A DNA stretch of 64,000 bases from Vibrio pelagius (GTDB lineage: Bacteria > Pseudomonadota > Gammaproteobacteria > Enterobacterales > Vibrionaceae): NCBI RefSeq assembly GCF_024347575.1, contig NZ_AP025503.1, positions 868,001-932,000 on the forward strand, given 5' to 3'. Shown here one piece after another: positions 8,419 to 18,155 of this stretch. Position 1 is the stretch's first letter; the number at the start of each line of letters is the position of its first letter. The translations under genes were made by a program, and so were the position numbers. A model generated the notes under the pieces. It was not told the DNA's origin. It searched no databases and worked only from the letters and a program-made list of their open reading frames with translations.

Positions 8419-8445
8419 CTATCGGCCGCCGGTTCAATTACTTTA
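8419..8445 (-). promoter_or_regulatory. Sigma-28 (FliA) promoter of flgMN
   Basis: On the minus strand the sequence reads TAAA, 15 bases, GCCGATAG, almost identical to the TAAA-N15-GCCGATAA consensus for FliA. It lies 42 bases upstream of the chosen flgM start and on the same strand. Confidence 0.85.
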
Positions 8446-8579
8446 GAGATTTTTAACTCGATTGTTGAATTCTCTAATAGAGTATCATTTTGGCAGGGCG
8501 GCGTGTTAACAAAGCAACAAATCTTCCATGCCGAGATGGGCTGCATCCTGCTTATGATAAGAGCGTCCGATTTCACTCA

Positions 8580-9326
8580 TTAGAAATGAACGGTCACTTC
8601 CGACATATCGGTAACAATACCTTCAATTATACGCTGTGATTTATCGTTTTTCACTCTCACTTGATCACCAGTTGAACCATCTGTTAAAGCAGTGCCTTTG
8701 GTTGTAATGGTCATGCCACCTTTAACCGCTTGTATGATAACCTTCTCATTACGACAAACGACGCAAATATCACCTCTCTCAATAACATCACCAGGGCGCA
8801 GGTTCTTTTTCACTTTGGCTCCGATGACCTGTTCCGGAAGGGTATAGCCTTGGCGACGAAATTGGTGAAGTGAAATCATAGCGGTAGTGACATCATATTG
8901 GCCGATAATCTCACCCCGTGCGATGGTTCTTGTTGCTGTGACCAGCGGTGCGGAAATAGAGAGTCGAACCGGGACATACACTCGCCATTCATCAGAGATA
9001 CACTGCACGAGGACGGTGATGCTACTACGAGTGTTGGCAGCGGTAGAGGCGCTAGTTTCTAGAGGGGTGGGGCAATCTGTTGCCTTGATCCTAGAGTCTA
9101 CATTGGCGGATTGAACCAAAAGCTCACCGCCCATGGGTTGCTCAACTGTGTCGAGAATATGCTGCTCAGCCGCAGTTTGAATCGCCTCAATTTGTTCTGA
9201 TGTCGCACCTTGTACAAAAAAACTAAACAATATTGATATAATGCCGATAAACTTAGCGACAATTTTAAAAAAAGCTCTACATGTTGTTATGGAAAATGGT
9301 TGCAGATTTGAGTTATGATACGTCAT
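8580..9326 (-). CDS. flgA: Flagellar P-ring assembly chaperone FlgA
   Basis: Periplasmic chaperone that assists FlgI polymerisation into the P ring. The 248-residue protein has a hydrophobic signal region (about 24-41) after a longer than usual N-terminus. The mature domain has two conserved Cys near the middle and a C-terminal SAF-type beta-clip domain with TATRTIARGEIIG, IGAKVKKNLRPGDVI and GDQVRVKNDKS. The CVVC pair (about 186-189) is unusual enough to note. It lies upstream of flgM on the same strand, with 202 bases between them that hold the flgM promoter, and is divergent from cheV. Confidence 0.93.
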   Translation of the reverse strand: MTYHNSNLQPFSITTCRAFFKIVAKFIGIISILFSFFVQGATSEQIEAIQTAAEQHILDTVEQPMGGELLVQSANVDSRIKATDCPTPLETSASTAANTRSSITVLVQCISDEWRVYVPVRLSISAPLVTATRTIARGEIIGQYDVTTAMISLHQFRRQGYTLPEQVIGAKVKKNLRPGDVIERGDICVVCRNEKVIIQAVKGGMTITTKGTALTDGSTGDQVRVKNDKSQRIIEGIVTDMSEVTVHF

Positions 9327-9403
9327 TCTGTTCCTCTAATGGTTCGTAGCCTGTAGTAGACTAACACTTTTTAATCAAAATAGTTTGATATGGAGATGCG
9401 CTC

Positions 9404-10330
9404 ATGACGGGTATTCTTGATTCAGTGAATCAGCGTACGCAACTCGTCGGTCAAAACCGATTAGAATTACTAACCTTTCGCTTAATGGGGCGTCAGCGCT
9501 ATGGTATTAACGTATTTAAGGTTAAAGAAGTACTACAGTGTCCTAAGTTGACTTTAATGCCGAACTTAAACCCATTGGTCAAAGGGGTTGCGCACATTCG
9601 TGGTCAAACCATCTCGGTTATCGATTTGAGCTTAGCGATTGGCGGTCGCCCAACAACAGACGTAGAAAAGTGTTTTGTTGTAATTTCTGAGTTTAACCGT
9701 ACTATTCAAGGCTTCTTGGTAAGCTCTGTTGAGCGAATTATCAATATGCACTGGGAGTCAATCTTGCCGCCACCTGATGGCGCAGGTAAGGCGAACTACC
9801 TGACGGCGGTAACTAACATCGATAACGAATTGGTTGAAATTCTGGATGTCGAGAAAATTCTTGCAGAGATCTCTCCGGTTGACGAAACAATGGACAGCAA
9901 AATTGCTGAAGAGATTGCAGAAGTTGAGCAAGAGAAACCACTAGTTAGACGCATTCTGATTGCGGACGATTCGACAGTTGCCCGTAAGCAAGTACAGCGA
10001 GCTATTGAATCGATAGGCTTCGAAGTGATTGCTGTTAAAGATGGTAAAGAAGCTTACGAGAAACTGATGCAGATGTCGGCAGAGGGCAGCATTTACGACC
10101 AGATCTCTCTTGTTATCTCGGATATCGAGATGCCCGAGATGGACGGTTACACACTGACTGCAGAAATCCGCCGTCATGCAGAATTAAAAGACCTATATGT
10201 AATTTTGCACTCGTCTTTGAGTGGTGTATTTAACCAAGCAATGGTTGAGCGTGTGGGTGCGAACTCATTTATCGCGAAATTTAACCCAGATGAGCTTGGT
10301 TCAGCGGTTAAGTCCGCGTTAACTGAATAA
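9404..10330 (+). CDS. cheV: Chemotaxis coupling protein CheV (CheW-REC)
   Basis: Scaffold protein that couples receptors to CheA and can be phosphorylated by it, tuning adaptation. The 308-residue protein has an N-terminal CheW-like domain (about 20-165, with VKGVAHIRGQTISVIDL) and a C-terminal receiver domain (about 182-305) with IADDS, the phosphoacceptor Asp in SDIEMPEMDG and the Lys in FIAKF. It is followed by cheR after 13 bases. GGAGATG before the ATG fits a Shine-Dalgarno site. This cheV-cheR pair next to flgA is typical of vibrios. Confidence 0.95.
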   Translation: MTGILDSVNQRTQLVGQNRLELLTFRLMGRQRYGINVFKVKEVLQCPKLTLMPNLNPLVKGVAHIRGQTISVIDLSLAIGGRPTTDVEKCFVVISEFNRTIQGFLVSSVERIINMHWESILPPPDGAGKANYLTAVTNIDNELVEILDVEKILAEISPVDETMDSKIAEEIAEVEQEKPLVRRILIADDSTVARKQVQRAIESIGFEVIAVKDGKEAYEKLMQMSAEGSIYDQISLVISDIEMPEMDGYTLTAEIRRHAELKDLYVILHSSLSGVFNQAMVERVGANSFIAKFNPDELGSAVKSALTE

Positions 10331-10343
10331 AAAAGAGACATTA

Positions 10344-11174
10344 ATGACTGCTATAACAATTAGTGATCAAGAGTATCGTGATTTTAGCCGCTTTTTAGAA
10401 TCTCAATGTGGCATTGTACTCGGTGATAGCAAGCAATATCTTGTACGCAGTCGCCTTAGTCCTTTAGTTACAAAATTTAAATTGGCGTCTCTGTCTGATT
10501 TACTGAGAGATGTGGTAACGGGTAGAAACCGCGAGTTGCGCGTGGCGGCAGTTGATGCCATGACGACCAACGAGACACTTTGGTTCCGAGATACTTACCC
10601 GTTTGCTGTGCTTGCGGATAAACTTCTTCCGGAAATAGCGGCAAACAAGCGTCCTATCAAGATTTGGTCTGCGGCAAGCTCTTCTGGTCAGGAGCCGTAC
10701 TCAATGGCAATGACCGTGCTTGAGACTCAAGCTCGTAAGCCAGGTATGCTGCCAAATGTTTCGATCACAGCCACAGACATTTCCGCGAGCATGCTCGATA
10801 TGTGTCGTGCTGGTGTGTACGACAATCTAGCGTTAGGTCGTGGCCTGTCGCCTGAACGTCGCCGTACTTTCTTTGAAGATGCGGGTGATGGCCGTATGAA
10901 GATTAAAGATAATGTGAAGCGCATGGTTAACTTCCGTCCGCAAAACCTAATGGATAGCTACGCACTGTTAGGTAAATTCGACATTATCTTCTGTCGCAAC
11001 GTATTGATTTACTTTTCGCCAGACATGAAGTCTAAAGTGCTAAATCAGATGGCTAACAGCCTTAATCCGGGTGGCTACCTACTGTTAGGTGCTTCGGAGT
11101 CTTTGACTGGTCTGACTGACCGTTTTGAGATGGTACGCTGCAACCCGGGCATCATTTATAAGCTTAAGTCATAG
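10344..11174 (+). CDS. cheR: Chemoreceptor glutamate methyltransferase CheR
   Basis: Transfers methyl groups from SAM to glutamates of chemoreceptors, opposing CheB. The 276-residue protein has the helical N-terminal CheR domain (about 1-80). The SAM-binding domain carries IWSAASSSGQEPYSMAM, a SITATDISASML acidic loop and FDIIFCRNVLIYFSP, all hallmark CheR segments. It forms an operon with cheV and ends at a terminator. No pentapeptide-binding insertion was checked in detail. Confidence 0.96.
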   Translation: MTAITISDQEYRDFSRFLESQCGIVLGDSKQYLVRSRLSPLVTKFKLASLSDLLRDVVTGRNRELRVAAVDAMTTNETLWFRDTYPFAVLADKLLPEIAANKRPIKIWSAASSSGQEPYSMAMTVLETQARKPGMLPNVSITATDISASMLDMCRAGVYDNLALGRGLSPERRRTFFEDAGDGRMKIKDNVKRMVNFRPQNLMDSYALLGKFDIIFCRNVLIYFSPDMKSKVLNQMANSLNPGGYLLLGASESLTGLTDRFEMVRCNPGIIYKLKS

Positions 11175-11205
11175 CAAGCATATAGACCCGCCAGTTTTTC
11201 TTATC

Positions 11206-11237
11206 AAACCCAGCCATCGCGCTGGGTTTTCTTTTTT
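11206..11237 (+). terminator. Terminator after cheR
   Basis: Perfect 9-bp stem AAACCCAGC (11206-11214) / GCTGGGTTT (11221-11229), 6-base loop, then TTCTTTTTT. Confidence 0.9.
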
Positions 11238-11362
11238 GCCCCGCTCGGTATATCTTTAGAACAGAGTGACATTCCAATTTACTCTACTCTTGGCTTGTAA
11301 ATTGCAGGCTAAACAGCGAGTAACCGATAAAAAGCATTCATTGTTCTATTGGCTTGAAAAGT

Positions 11363-11378
11363 TGGTATACATATTGCT
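11363..11378 (+). promoter_or_regulatory. Sigma-54 promoter of flgBCDE
   Basis: TGGTATACATATTGCT matches the -24/-12 element (GG, 10 bases, GC). It lies 41 bases before the flgB start. FlrC should activate it, by analogy with other vibrios. Confidence 0.88.
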
Positions 11379-11419
11379 TTGGTTATTTCATAACAGTCAG
11401 TTCTTGAGTTGAGGTTTAC

Positions 11420-11815
11420 ATGACTATTTCTTTTGACAACGCATTAGGCATTCATCAACACACAGTTGGTGTACGTGAGCGCAACGCTGAGGTGCTTTCC
11501 ACCAATATCGCGCAAGCAAACACGCCTGGTTACAAGGCAAAAGGATTAGACTTCAAAAAATCACTGCAGGCGGCAAGTTCTGGGGCAAGCATTGGTCTTA
11601 GCCGCACGGACGGTCGGCATATTTCTGCCTCAACGACGGTGAATGGGGAAACTAAGTATCGTATTCCTACTCAACCTGATACAGGAGATGGCAACACGGT
11701 GGATTTGGATTTAGAACGAAACTTGTTCATGCAAAACCAAATCAGGCATCAAGCCTCTCTAGACTTCTTAGGAAGTAAATTCAAGAACTTAACTAAAGCG
11801 ATTAAAGGGGAATAA
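11420..11815 (+). CDS. flgB: Flagellar proximal rod protein FlgB
   Basis: Proximal rod subunit that joins the MS ring to the rod. The 131-residue protein has the N-terminal rod/hook helix and the conserved ANTPGYKAKGLDF signature (about 34-46), and ends with the coiled-coil C-terminal helix that packs in the D0 layer. First gene of flgBCDE behind a sigma-54 promoter; flgC follows after 4 bases. Length is usual for the family. Confidence 0.96.
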   Translation: MTISFDNALGIHQHTVGVRERNAEVLSTNIAQANTPGYKAKGLDFKKSLQAASSGASIGLSRTDGRHISASTTVNGETKYRIPTQPDTGDGNTVDLDLERNLFMQNQIRHQASLDFLGSKFKNLTKAIKGE

Positions 11816-11819
11816 TTAG

Positions 11820-12233
11820 ATGAGCTTATTTAATGTATTCAATGTGACTGGTTCTGCGATGAGTGCTGAATCTGTTCGTCTAAACACGACCTCAAGTAAC
11901 CTAGCGAACGCGGACAGTGTAAGTAGCTCAGCTGATGAGACTTACAAGGCACGCCATGCTGTGTTCGGCGCTGAGTTAAGTAAGGCACGCAATAGCGGTC
12001 ATACCGTGCCGGTGAAAGTATTAGGTATCGTAGAAAGCGATAAACCGCTTAGCGCGGAGTACAACCCAGATCACCCATTAGCAAACGACGAAGGCTACAT
12101 CTACAAGCCAAACGTTAATGTTATGGAAGAGATGGCAAACATGATTTCAGCTTCACGTGCGTACCAAACAAACGTACAGGTTGCTGACTCGAGTAAACAA
12201 ATGCTGCTGCGTACGCTGCAGATGGGTCAATAA
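11820..12233 (+). CDS. flgC: Flagellar proximal rod protein FlgC
   Basis: Proximal rod subunit. The 137-residue protein has the N-terminal motif SSNLANADSV (about 27-36), where most rod proteins have a NxAN segment, and the C-terminal FlgC signature with YQTNVQVADSSKQMLLRTL. It is translationally close-coupled to flgB (4-base gap) and 17 bases before flgD. Confidence 0.96.
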   Translation: MSLFNVFNVTGSAMSAESVRLNTTSSNLANADSVSSSADETYKARHAVFGAELSKARNSGHTVPVKVLGIVESDKPLSAEYNPDHPLANDEGYIYKPNVNVMEEMANMISASRAYQTNVQVADSSKQMLLRTLQMGQ

Positions 12234-12250
12234 GGATAAGGAGGTAGCAT

Positions 12251-12958
12251 ATGGCCGGAATCAATAATGTTGGTCAAAGCGGCTTGTCCTATGTTGATCA
12301 GCTTAAAAATCTTCAAGACAGCAAAAAGCCTGATGAAACAACAGGTAAGCAAGATCTTAAACAAGAAGACTTCTTATCGTTATTGACCAAGCAGCTTGCT
12401 CAGCAAGACCCTTTTAAGCCGGTCAGCAATGACCAGATGATTGCGCAAATGGCTTCATTTGCGACCGTAGATGGCATTGGCAAGATGAATACACAGTTTG
12501 AAAGCTTGAATTCATCAATGACATCTAACCAAGCACTTCAGGCCTCATCTTTAGTAGGGCGTGATGTGTTAGTTCCTGGCGCGGCAGGTGTGAAACCCGG
12601 CGATGGCGGCATGGCGGCAATGGTAAAACTTCCTCAAGCTATGGATAACTTAATGATCCGTGTTGAGAACGAAGTGGGCCAATTGGTCCGTACCTTTGAT
12701 GTCGGCTCTAAGCCTGCAGGTGACACACGTGTTGAATGGGACGGAAAAGACGAAGACGGCAACCAATTGCCTGCTGGTAAATACAACGTGAAAGCGGCTG
12801 GTTTACTGGATGGAGAGAGCGCAGAGTTCCAAGTATCGACGTATGCGAACGTGAACAGTGTGCTTCTTGGCAAAGGTGATGGCAACGTACTACTCAATCT
12901 GGCTGGTTTCACATCGCCAGTACGACTTGCTGAAGTACTAGAAGTTGGCAAAGCGTAG
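12251..12958 (+). CDS. flgD: Flagellar hook assembly scaffold FlgD
   Basis: Hook cap that guides FlgE polymerisation and is discarded when the hook is complete. The 235-residue protein has the N-terminal export/cap region (DFLSLLTKQLAQQDPFKP, about 41-58) followed by a FlgD Ig-like domain with VEWDGKDEDGNQLPAGKY and a Tudor-like part. A strong AAGGAGG Shine-Dalgarno precedes the ATG. It lies between flgC and flgE as usual. Confidence 0.95.
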   Translation: MAGINNVGQSGLSYVDQLKNLQDSKKPDETTGKQDLKQEDFLSLLTKQLAQQDPFKPVSNDQMIAQMASFATVDGIGKMNTQFESLNSSMTSNQALQASSLVGRDVLVPGAAGVKPGDGGMAAMVKLPQAMDNLMIRVENEVGQLVRTFDVGSKPAGDTRVEWDGKDEDGNQLPAGKYNVKAAGLLDGESAEFQVSTYANVNSVLLGKGDGNVLLNLAGFTSPVRLAEVLEVGKA

Positions 12959-13007
12959 CTCAAGATAGAGTGAATATGCTGGCTAGATAGATTAGGAGAA
13001 TATTGGA

Positions 13008-14312
13008 ATGTCATATGTAGCTTTAAGCGGTCTATCCGCAGCTCAATTAGATCTGAACACAACAAGTAACAACATTGCCAACGCAAACACATTTGGCTTT
13101 AAAGAGTCGCGTGCTGAATTTGGTGATGTTTACTCAAGCTCTCTATTTACGAACGGCAAAACCACTCCAGGTGGTGGTGCTCAAGCGAATAAAGTTGCTC
13201 AGCAGTTCCACGAAGGTTCAAGTATTTATACCAACAACCCAATGGATTTACGTGTAAGTGGCACAGGCTTCTTCGCTGTGGCAAAAGACCGTATGGTACC
13301 TGAGATCAACGAACTGACACGAAATGGTGCATTTCACCTAAACAAAGATAACTACATGGTTACTTCTAACGATGAGTTTCTTCTAGGTTACGATGTTGAT
13401 CCAACTTCGGGAGAAGTTCTATCTTACGCACCGAAGCCGCTGGCGATTCCAGCTGAATTTGGTAAGCCAAAACAGACTGAAAATATTGAAGTGGGTGTCA
13501 ACCTACCTGCAAACGGTGATCTAAAAGATCCGGCTGCGTTTAACTTCAATGATGCAGATACTTATAACCGTGCGACCTCTTCAACGGTCTACGATTCTAT
13601 GGGTCAGTCTTACAAGCTAACTACTTACTACCTAAAAGACCAAACCCAGCCAAACACATGGCAGACTTACTACACTATGACAGATAGTGAAGGTGAGAAG
13701 CCATTGAACATTGCTGGTGGTGATGCGACAAACGCGACGGGTCATATCGGTCATACGATGCGCTTTAATAACGACGGAACTCTAGCAAGCCTAAACAATG
13801 GTCAGCCAATTGTGTCTGAAGCGTTAGGTGCGGGTGCCGTACCGGTGAACCTAAATGGCGCGGATGTAACACAAACACTGAACTTTGGTTTAGACTCTTC
13901 GACGCAGTTTGCAGCACCGTTTGAATTGACAAAATTCGATGAAGACGGCGCAACAACAGGCTTCCTAACTAAGGTTGACTTCGATGAGTACGGTAGTGTT
14001 CTAGGTACATACTCAAACGGTGAAAACGTAATGCTAGGTCGTGTTGGTCTAGTACGTGTTCCTAACGAGCAAGGTCTAGATAAAAAGGGCGGCACTCAGT
14101 GGGATTCTACTAATTACTCAGGTGATAAAATCTGGGGTGAATCTAACAAGGGTTCATTTGGTGGAATCAACAATGGCTCACTTGAGCAATCGAACATCGA
14201 TATGACTCAAGAGCTGGTTGACCTGATTTCTGCTCAACGTAACTTCCAAGCGAACTCGCGTTCTCTAGAAGTTCACAACCAACTACAGCAAAATATTCTT
14301 CAGATTCGTTAA
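13008..14312 (+). CDS. flgE: Flagellar hook protein FlgE
   Basis: Subunit of the hook, the universal joint between rod and filament. The 434-residue protein opens with SYVALSGLSAAQLDLNTTSN and the NNIANANTFGFKESR rod/hook motif (about 22-36). It has central D1/D2 beta domains and ends with the C-terminal D0 helix (MTQELVDLISAQRNFQANSR). An AGGAG site precedes the ATG. It is the last gene of flgBCDE, and is followed by a long hairpin and then a second sigma-54 promoter for flgF. Confidence 0.97.
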   Translation: MSYVALSGLSAAQLDLNTTSNNIANANTFGFKESRAEFGDVYSSSLFTNGKTTPGGGAQANKVAQQFHEGSSIYTNNPMDLRVSGTGFFAVAKDRMVPEINELTRNGAFHLNKDNYMVTSNDEFLLGYDVDPTSGEVLSYAPKPLAIPAEFGKPKQTENIEVGVNLPANGDLKDPAAFNFNDADTYNRATSSTVYDSMGQSYKLTTYYLKDQTQPNTWQTYYTMTDSEGEKPLNIAGGDATNATGHIGHTMRFNNDGTLASLNNGQPIVSEALGAGAVPVNLNGADVTQTLNFGLDSSTQFAAPFELTKFDEDGATTGFLTKVDFDEYGSVLGTYSNGENVMLGRVGLVRVPNEQGLDKKGGTQWDSTNYSGDKIWGESNKGSFGGINNGSLEQSNIDMTQELVDLISAQRNFQANSRSLEVHNQLQQNILQIR

Positions 14313-14338
14313 TACCTTCTTGGTCTGAATCATCTGCG

Positions 14339-14371
14339 AATACCCAATTCAATCCGTTTGAATTGGGTATT
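14339..14371 (+). terminator. Long hairpin after flgE (weak or partial terminator)
   Basis: Perfect 14-bp stem, left arm 14339-14352 and right arm 14358-14371, with a 5-base loop. The following bases (GTTGCTTGCC) do not form a T-run, so it may act as an RNA-stability stem or an inefficient terminator between flgBCDE and flgFGHIJ. Confidence 0.55.
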
Positions 14372-14512
14372 GTTGCTTGCCTATCTATTTGCCGCCTCAA
14401 TTGCCGCGCGGTAACGTTTGTTCTTGCCACCCCCTGGCAGAAAGGATCATTTTGATCTCTGTAATTCCCTTTTTCCGACCTAACACTCTGATTATAAACA
14501 TTATTTCATAGT

Positions 14513-14528
14513 TGGCACAGTGATTGCT
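14513..14528 (+). promoter_or_regulatory. Sigma-54 promoter of flgFGHIJ
   Basis: TGGCACAGTGATTGCT is a full match to the sigma-54 consensus. It lies 37 bases before the flgF ATG. Confidence 0.92.
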
Positions 14529-14565
14529 TTATTGGCTCTAGATAATGATTTTTTGGAGCAAAATT

Positions 14566-15315
14566 ATGGATCGCGCACTGTTTTTAGCCATGAGTGGCGC
14601 AAAGCAAAATATGCAAGCTTTGCAGCTACGTGCCAACAACCTCGCCAACGTAAGCACAACAGGCTTTCGTGCTGACCTAGCACAAGCTCGTTCAATGCAA
14701 GCGTACGGTGAAGGTATGCCAACACGTGTTTTCAGCATGACAGAGCGCCCGGGCCATAATTTTGAGCAAGGCAGCGTTGTGACGACTGGCCGTGATTTAG
14801 ACGTCACTATTCAAGGTGATGGTTGGATTTCGGTAATGGACAATTCTGGTCGTGAAGGTTTAACCCGTAACGGTAACCTCAAGATCGACCAAAACGGTCT
14901 ACTGACTAACGGCAGTGGTCATCTTGTTCTTGGTGAAAACGACGCACCGATTACCTTACCAATCCCACTAAGCAAAGTAGAAATTGGTACAGACGGTACG
15001 ATTTCGGTGATTCCTCAAGGCGCTCCAGCTGAAGAACTTGCCGTTGTCGATCGCATCAAAATGGTTCGCCCAGATAATCAAACCCTATTTAAAGATACGA
15101 ATGGTCTTTTCCGTTCGAAAAACCCAGATCAGGCATACGAAGCTGATGCAGCCGTTACGCTGCTGACTGGTGCCATCGAAGGCAGTAACGTGAATGCCGT
15201 CGGTGAAATGACAAGCTTGATTGACCTACAGCGTCAATTTGAAATGCAAGTCAAGATGATGAGCACAGCAGAAGAGATGGACAAGTCGTCTGATTCACTG
15301 CTTCGTATGAGCTAA
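14566..15315 (+). CDS. flgF: Flagellar proximal rod protein FlgF
   Basis: Proximal rod subunit. The 249-residue protein begins MDRALFLAMSG with the NNLANVSTTGFRADL motif (about 25-39) and ends with the D0 helix around MTSLIDLQRQFEMQVK. The ATG at 14566 has GGAG 7 bases upstream; an in-frame ATG at 14545 has no ribosome site. First gene of flgFGHIJ. Confidence 0.95.
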   Translation: MDRALFLAMSGAKQNMQALQLRANNLANVSTTGFRADLAQARSMQAYGEGMPTRVFSMTERPGHNFEQGSVVTTGRDLDVTIQGDGWISVMDNSGREGLTRNGNLKIDQNGLLTNGSGHLVLGENDAPITLPIPLSKVEIGTDGTISVIPQGAPAEELAVVDRIKMVRPDNQTLFKDTNGLFRSKNPDQAYEADAAVTLLTGAIEGSNVNAVGEMTSLIDLQRQFEMQVKMMSTAEEMDKSSDSLLRMS

Positions 15316-15336
15316 TAGAATTTAAAGGAAAATACT

Positions 15337-16125
15337 ATGCATCCAGCATTATGGGTAAGTAAAACGGGTTTAGACGCCCAACAAACCAATATTTCAACAA
15401 TTTCAAACAACCTTGCTAACGCATCAACGGTTGGCTTCAAAAAGAGCCGTGCCGTATTTGAAGATTTGTTCTATCAAAATATCAATCAGCCAGGCGGTCA
15501 ATCGTCTCAAAACACTGAACTGCCAAGTGGTTTAATGTTGGGGGCGGGTTCCAAAGTGGTCGCGACGCAAAAAGTGCACACTCACGGTAATGCGCAAACG
15601 ACAACCAACAGCCTAGATATGATGATCGAGGGTGACGGCTTTTTCCAAGTTGAAATGCCAGATGGTGAGACAGGTTACAGCCGCAATGGTCAATTCACAT
15701 TGAATGGCGACGGCGCAATCGTCACTTCAGGTCAAGGCTACCCGTTACAGCCGGAAATTGTCATTCCTGAAGATGCAATTTCGATTACTGTCGGTAACGA
15801 TGGTGAGGTTTCAGTGCGTATTCGTGGTGAGCAGAACAACGTCGTTGTTGGTCAGATTACGATTACTGATTTTGTAAACCCAGGCGGTCTTGAACCTGTT
15901 GGTCAGAACCTTTATCTGCCGACGGGCGCGAGTGGTGATCCGCAAGAGGGTGTACCGGGTTTTGATGGCTTAGGCAACATTCGCCAGTCGATGTTGGAAA
16001 CGTCTAACGTAAATGTAACCGAAGAGCTGGTCAACATGATTGAAGCTCAGCGTGTTTACGAAATGAACTCAAAAGTGATCTCATCAGTAGACAAGATGAT
16101 GAGCTTTGTTAACCAACAACTTTAA
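15337..16125 (+). CDS. flgG: Flagellar distal rod protein FlgG
   Basis: Distal rod subunit that passes through the P and L rings. The 262-residue protein begins MHPALWVSKTGLDAQQ and has SNNLANASTVGFKKSRAVFEDLFYQN (the family hallmark, about 28-50 with the FlgG-type extension). The C-terminal helix holds NVTEELVNMIEAQRVYEMN. An AAAGGAA site precedes the ATG; flgF is 21 bases upstream. Confidence 0.97.
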   Translation: MHPALWVSKTGLDAQQTNISTISNNLANASTVGFKKSRAVFEDLFYQNINQPGGQSSQNTELPSGLMLGAGSKVVATQKVHTHGNAQTTTNSLDMMIEGDGFFQVEMPDGETGYSRNGQFTLNGDGAIVTSGQGYPLQPEIVIPEDAISITVGNDGEVSVRIRGEQNNVVVGQITITDFVNPGGLEPVGQNLYLPTGASGDPQEGVPGFDGLGNIRQSMLETSNVNVTEELVNMIEAQRVYEMNSKVISSVDKMMSFVNQQL

Positions 16126-16180
16126 TCGTTAGATTAAGTAACGTGTAATTATCCCTGCTGCTGACTAAGAGAGTATCACC

Positions 16181-16957
16181 ATGAAACGTATTTTTTGTTT
16201 AGCCCTGCTAGCTTCGATGACTGGTTGTAGCATGCTGGAGCCTATCGAAACGCCAGAACAACAAAATGCCACCACTGTGGTCGATGCGGTAGAGGGTGAT
16301 AAGTCGAGTGAAGAGAGCTCTGGTATCGTAGACACATTACGTGGTCGTACTGATCCAATAGCGGGTGATCCGGCTTGGGCACCAATCCATCCTAAGCAGA
16401 AACCCGAACATTACGCAGCAGCGACGGGGTCGCTATTTAATGTCAACCATATTGGCAGTATGTACGATGACTCTAAGCCACGCGGTATCGGTGACATCAT
16501 TACTGTGGCGCTTGATGAAAACACGCGTGCGACTAAAAAAGCTAACGCGGATATGTCTAAATCGAACGACTCATCAATGGAGCCATTGGCTGTCGGTGGG
16601 CAAGAGCTGACTATCGACAAATACAACTTCTCTTACGATCTAAGCAACACCAACACCTTTGCTGGTGATGCATCGGCTAACCAAAGTAACAGTATCAGCG
16701 GCTACATTACCGTAGAAGTGATTGAGGTGTTGGCTAATGGGAACTTGGTGGTACGCGGTGAAAAATGGATGACGCTGAATACCGGCGATGAATACATTCG
16801 CTTGAGCGGCACGATCCGTCCGGACGATATTGGCTTTGATAACACCATCGCTTCGAACCGTGTTTCCAATGCTCGAATTCAATATTCCGGTACTGGCGTA
16901 CAACAAGATATGCAAGAGCCTGGATTCTTGGCACGATTTTTTAATGTAGCTCTATAG
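16181..16957 (+). CDS. flgH: Flagellar L-ring lipoprotein FlgH
   Basis: Outer-membrane lipoprotein that forms the L ring. The 258-residue protein has a signal peptide with lipobox MTGC (Cys16), a low-complexity acidic linker, then the FlgH domain with [18 protein letters not shown] and the C-terminal [20 protein letters not shown] and [10 protein letters not shown] ending. All family landmarks are present at the usual length. Confidence 0.96.
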   Translation: MKRIFCLALLASMTGCSMLEPIETPEQQNATTVVDAVEGDKSSEESSGIVDTLRGRTDPIAGDPAWAPIHPKQKPEHYAAATGSLFNVNHIGSMYDDSKPRGIGDIITVALDENTRATKKANADMSKSNDSSMEPLAVGGQELTIDKYNFSYDLSNTNTFAGDASANQSNSISGYITVEVIEVLANGNLVVRGEKWMTLNTGDEYIRLSGTIRPDDIGFDNTIASNRVSNARIQYSGTGVQQDMQEPGFLARFFNVAL

Positions 16958-17053
16958 CGATAATCACAGTGCCGATTGTTTGACCATCAACAAACGGTAT
17001 TGGATTTAGAAGAAACTTAATGTAAATCAGAGCAATAGAGACAGGTTACTCCC

Positions 17054-18145
17054 ATGAAAAAGCTAGCACTTGTACTTTTCGGCATGTTATTTCTTGCCAC
17101 CACTGCTCATGCCGCTCGTATCAAAGACGTGGCAAAAGTTGCAGGTGTTCGTAGTAACCAATTGGTTGGCTATGGTTTGGTAACGGGTTTGCCGGGTACT
17201 GGCGAAACAACACCTTTTACAGATCAAACGTTTAACGCGATGCTGCAAAATTTTGGCATCCAATTGCCACCCGGCACTAAACCAAAAACCAAAAACGTGG
17301 CAGCGGTTATTGTTACTGCAGAGCTTCCTGCTTTCTCTAAACAAGGTCAAACCGTTGACGTCACCGTGTCTTCTATCGGCTCAGCAAAAAGCTTGCGTGG
17401 TGGTACGCTACTGCAAACTTTCCTGAAAGGTCTTGATGGGCAAGTGTATGCCGTCGCACAAGGTAACCTAGTCGTGAGTGGTTTCAGCGCACAAGGTAAC
17501 GATGGTTCTAAGATTGTCGGTAACAACCCGAACGTCGGTATTATTTCGAGTGGTGCGACGGTTGAGCAAGAGATCCCAACACCATTTGGTCGTGGTGATT
17601 ACATTACGTTCAATCTAATTGAGTCTGACTTTACAACTGCTCAGCGTATGGCTGACGCGGTGAACAACTTCCTTGGACCACAGATGGCATCCGCTGTAGA
17701 CGCGACTTCAGTTCGAGTTCGTGCACCGCGTGAGATTAGCCAGCGTGTCGCTTTCCTATCTGCGATTGAAAATGTTGAGTTTGACCCTGCAGAGGGCTCA
17801 GCAAAGATCATTGTTAACTCTCGTACCGGTACCATTGTTGTTGGGAAGCACGTACGTCTTCGTTCAGCTGCTGTGACTCACGGTGGTATGACGGTAGCAA
17901 TCAAAGAGAATTTAAGCGTTAGTCAGCCAAATGGTTTCTCTGGCGGACAAACCGTTGTTGTTCCTGACTCAGACATCGAAGTCACGGAAGGTGACGGTAA
18001 AATGTTTAAGTTTGAACCTGGTTTGACTCTGGACGACCTAGTAAGAGCGGTCAACGAAGTGGGTGCGGCTCCTTCTGACTTAATGGCAATCCTTCAAGCA
18101 CTGAAACAAGCGGGTGCGATTGAAGGCCAGTTGATCATTATCTAA
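17054..18145 (+). CDS. flgI: Flagellar P-ring protein FlgI
   Basis: Periplasmic protein that polymerises around the rod as the P ring. The 363-residue protein has a Sec signal peptide (cleaved after AHA, about residue 20), then [30 protein letters not shown], the FlgI signature. The C-terminal part includes [33 protein letters not shown]. It lies 96 bases after flgH and 10 bases before flgJ. Its chaperone FlgA is encoded at 8580. Confidence 0.97.
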   Translation: MKKLALVLFGMLFLATTAHAARIKDVAKVAGVRSNQLVGYGLVTGLPGTGETTPFTDQTFNAMLQNFGIQLPPGTKPKTKNVAAVIVTAELPAFSKQGQTVDVTVSSIGSAKSLRGGTLLQTFLKGLDGQVYAVAQGNLVVSGFSAQGNDGSKIVGNNPNVGIISSGATVEQEIPTPFGRGDYITFNLIESDFTTAQRMADAVNNFLGPQMASAVDATSVRVRAPREISQRVAFLSAIENVEFDPAEGSAKIIVNSRTGTIVVGKHVRLRSAAVTHGGMTVAIKENLSVSQPNGFSGGQTVVVPDSDIEVTEGDGKMFKFEPGLTLDDLVRAVNEVGAAPSDLMAILQALKQAGAIEGQLIII

Positions 18146-18155
18146 GGGGTGGGTC

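Noticed and set aside
8378..8437. Extended FlgM N-terminus
   Set aside because: It would begin inside the sigma-28 promoter; ATG 8377 has a proper ribosome site.
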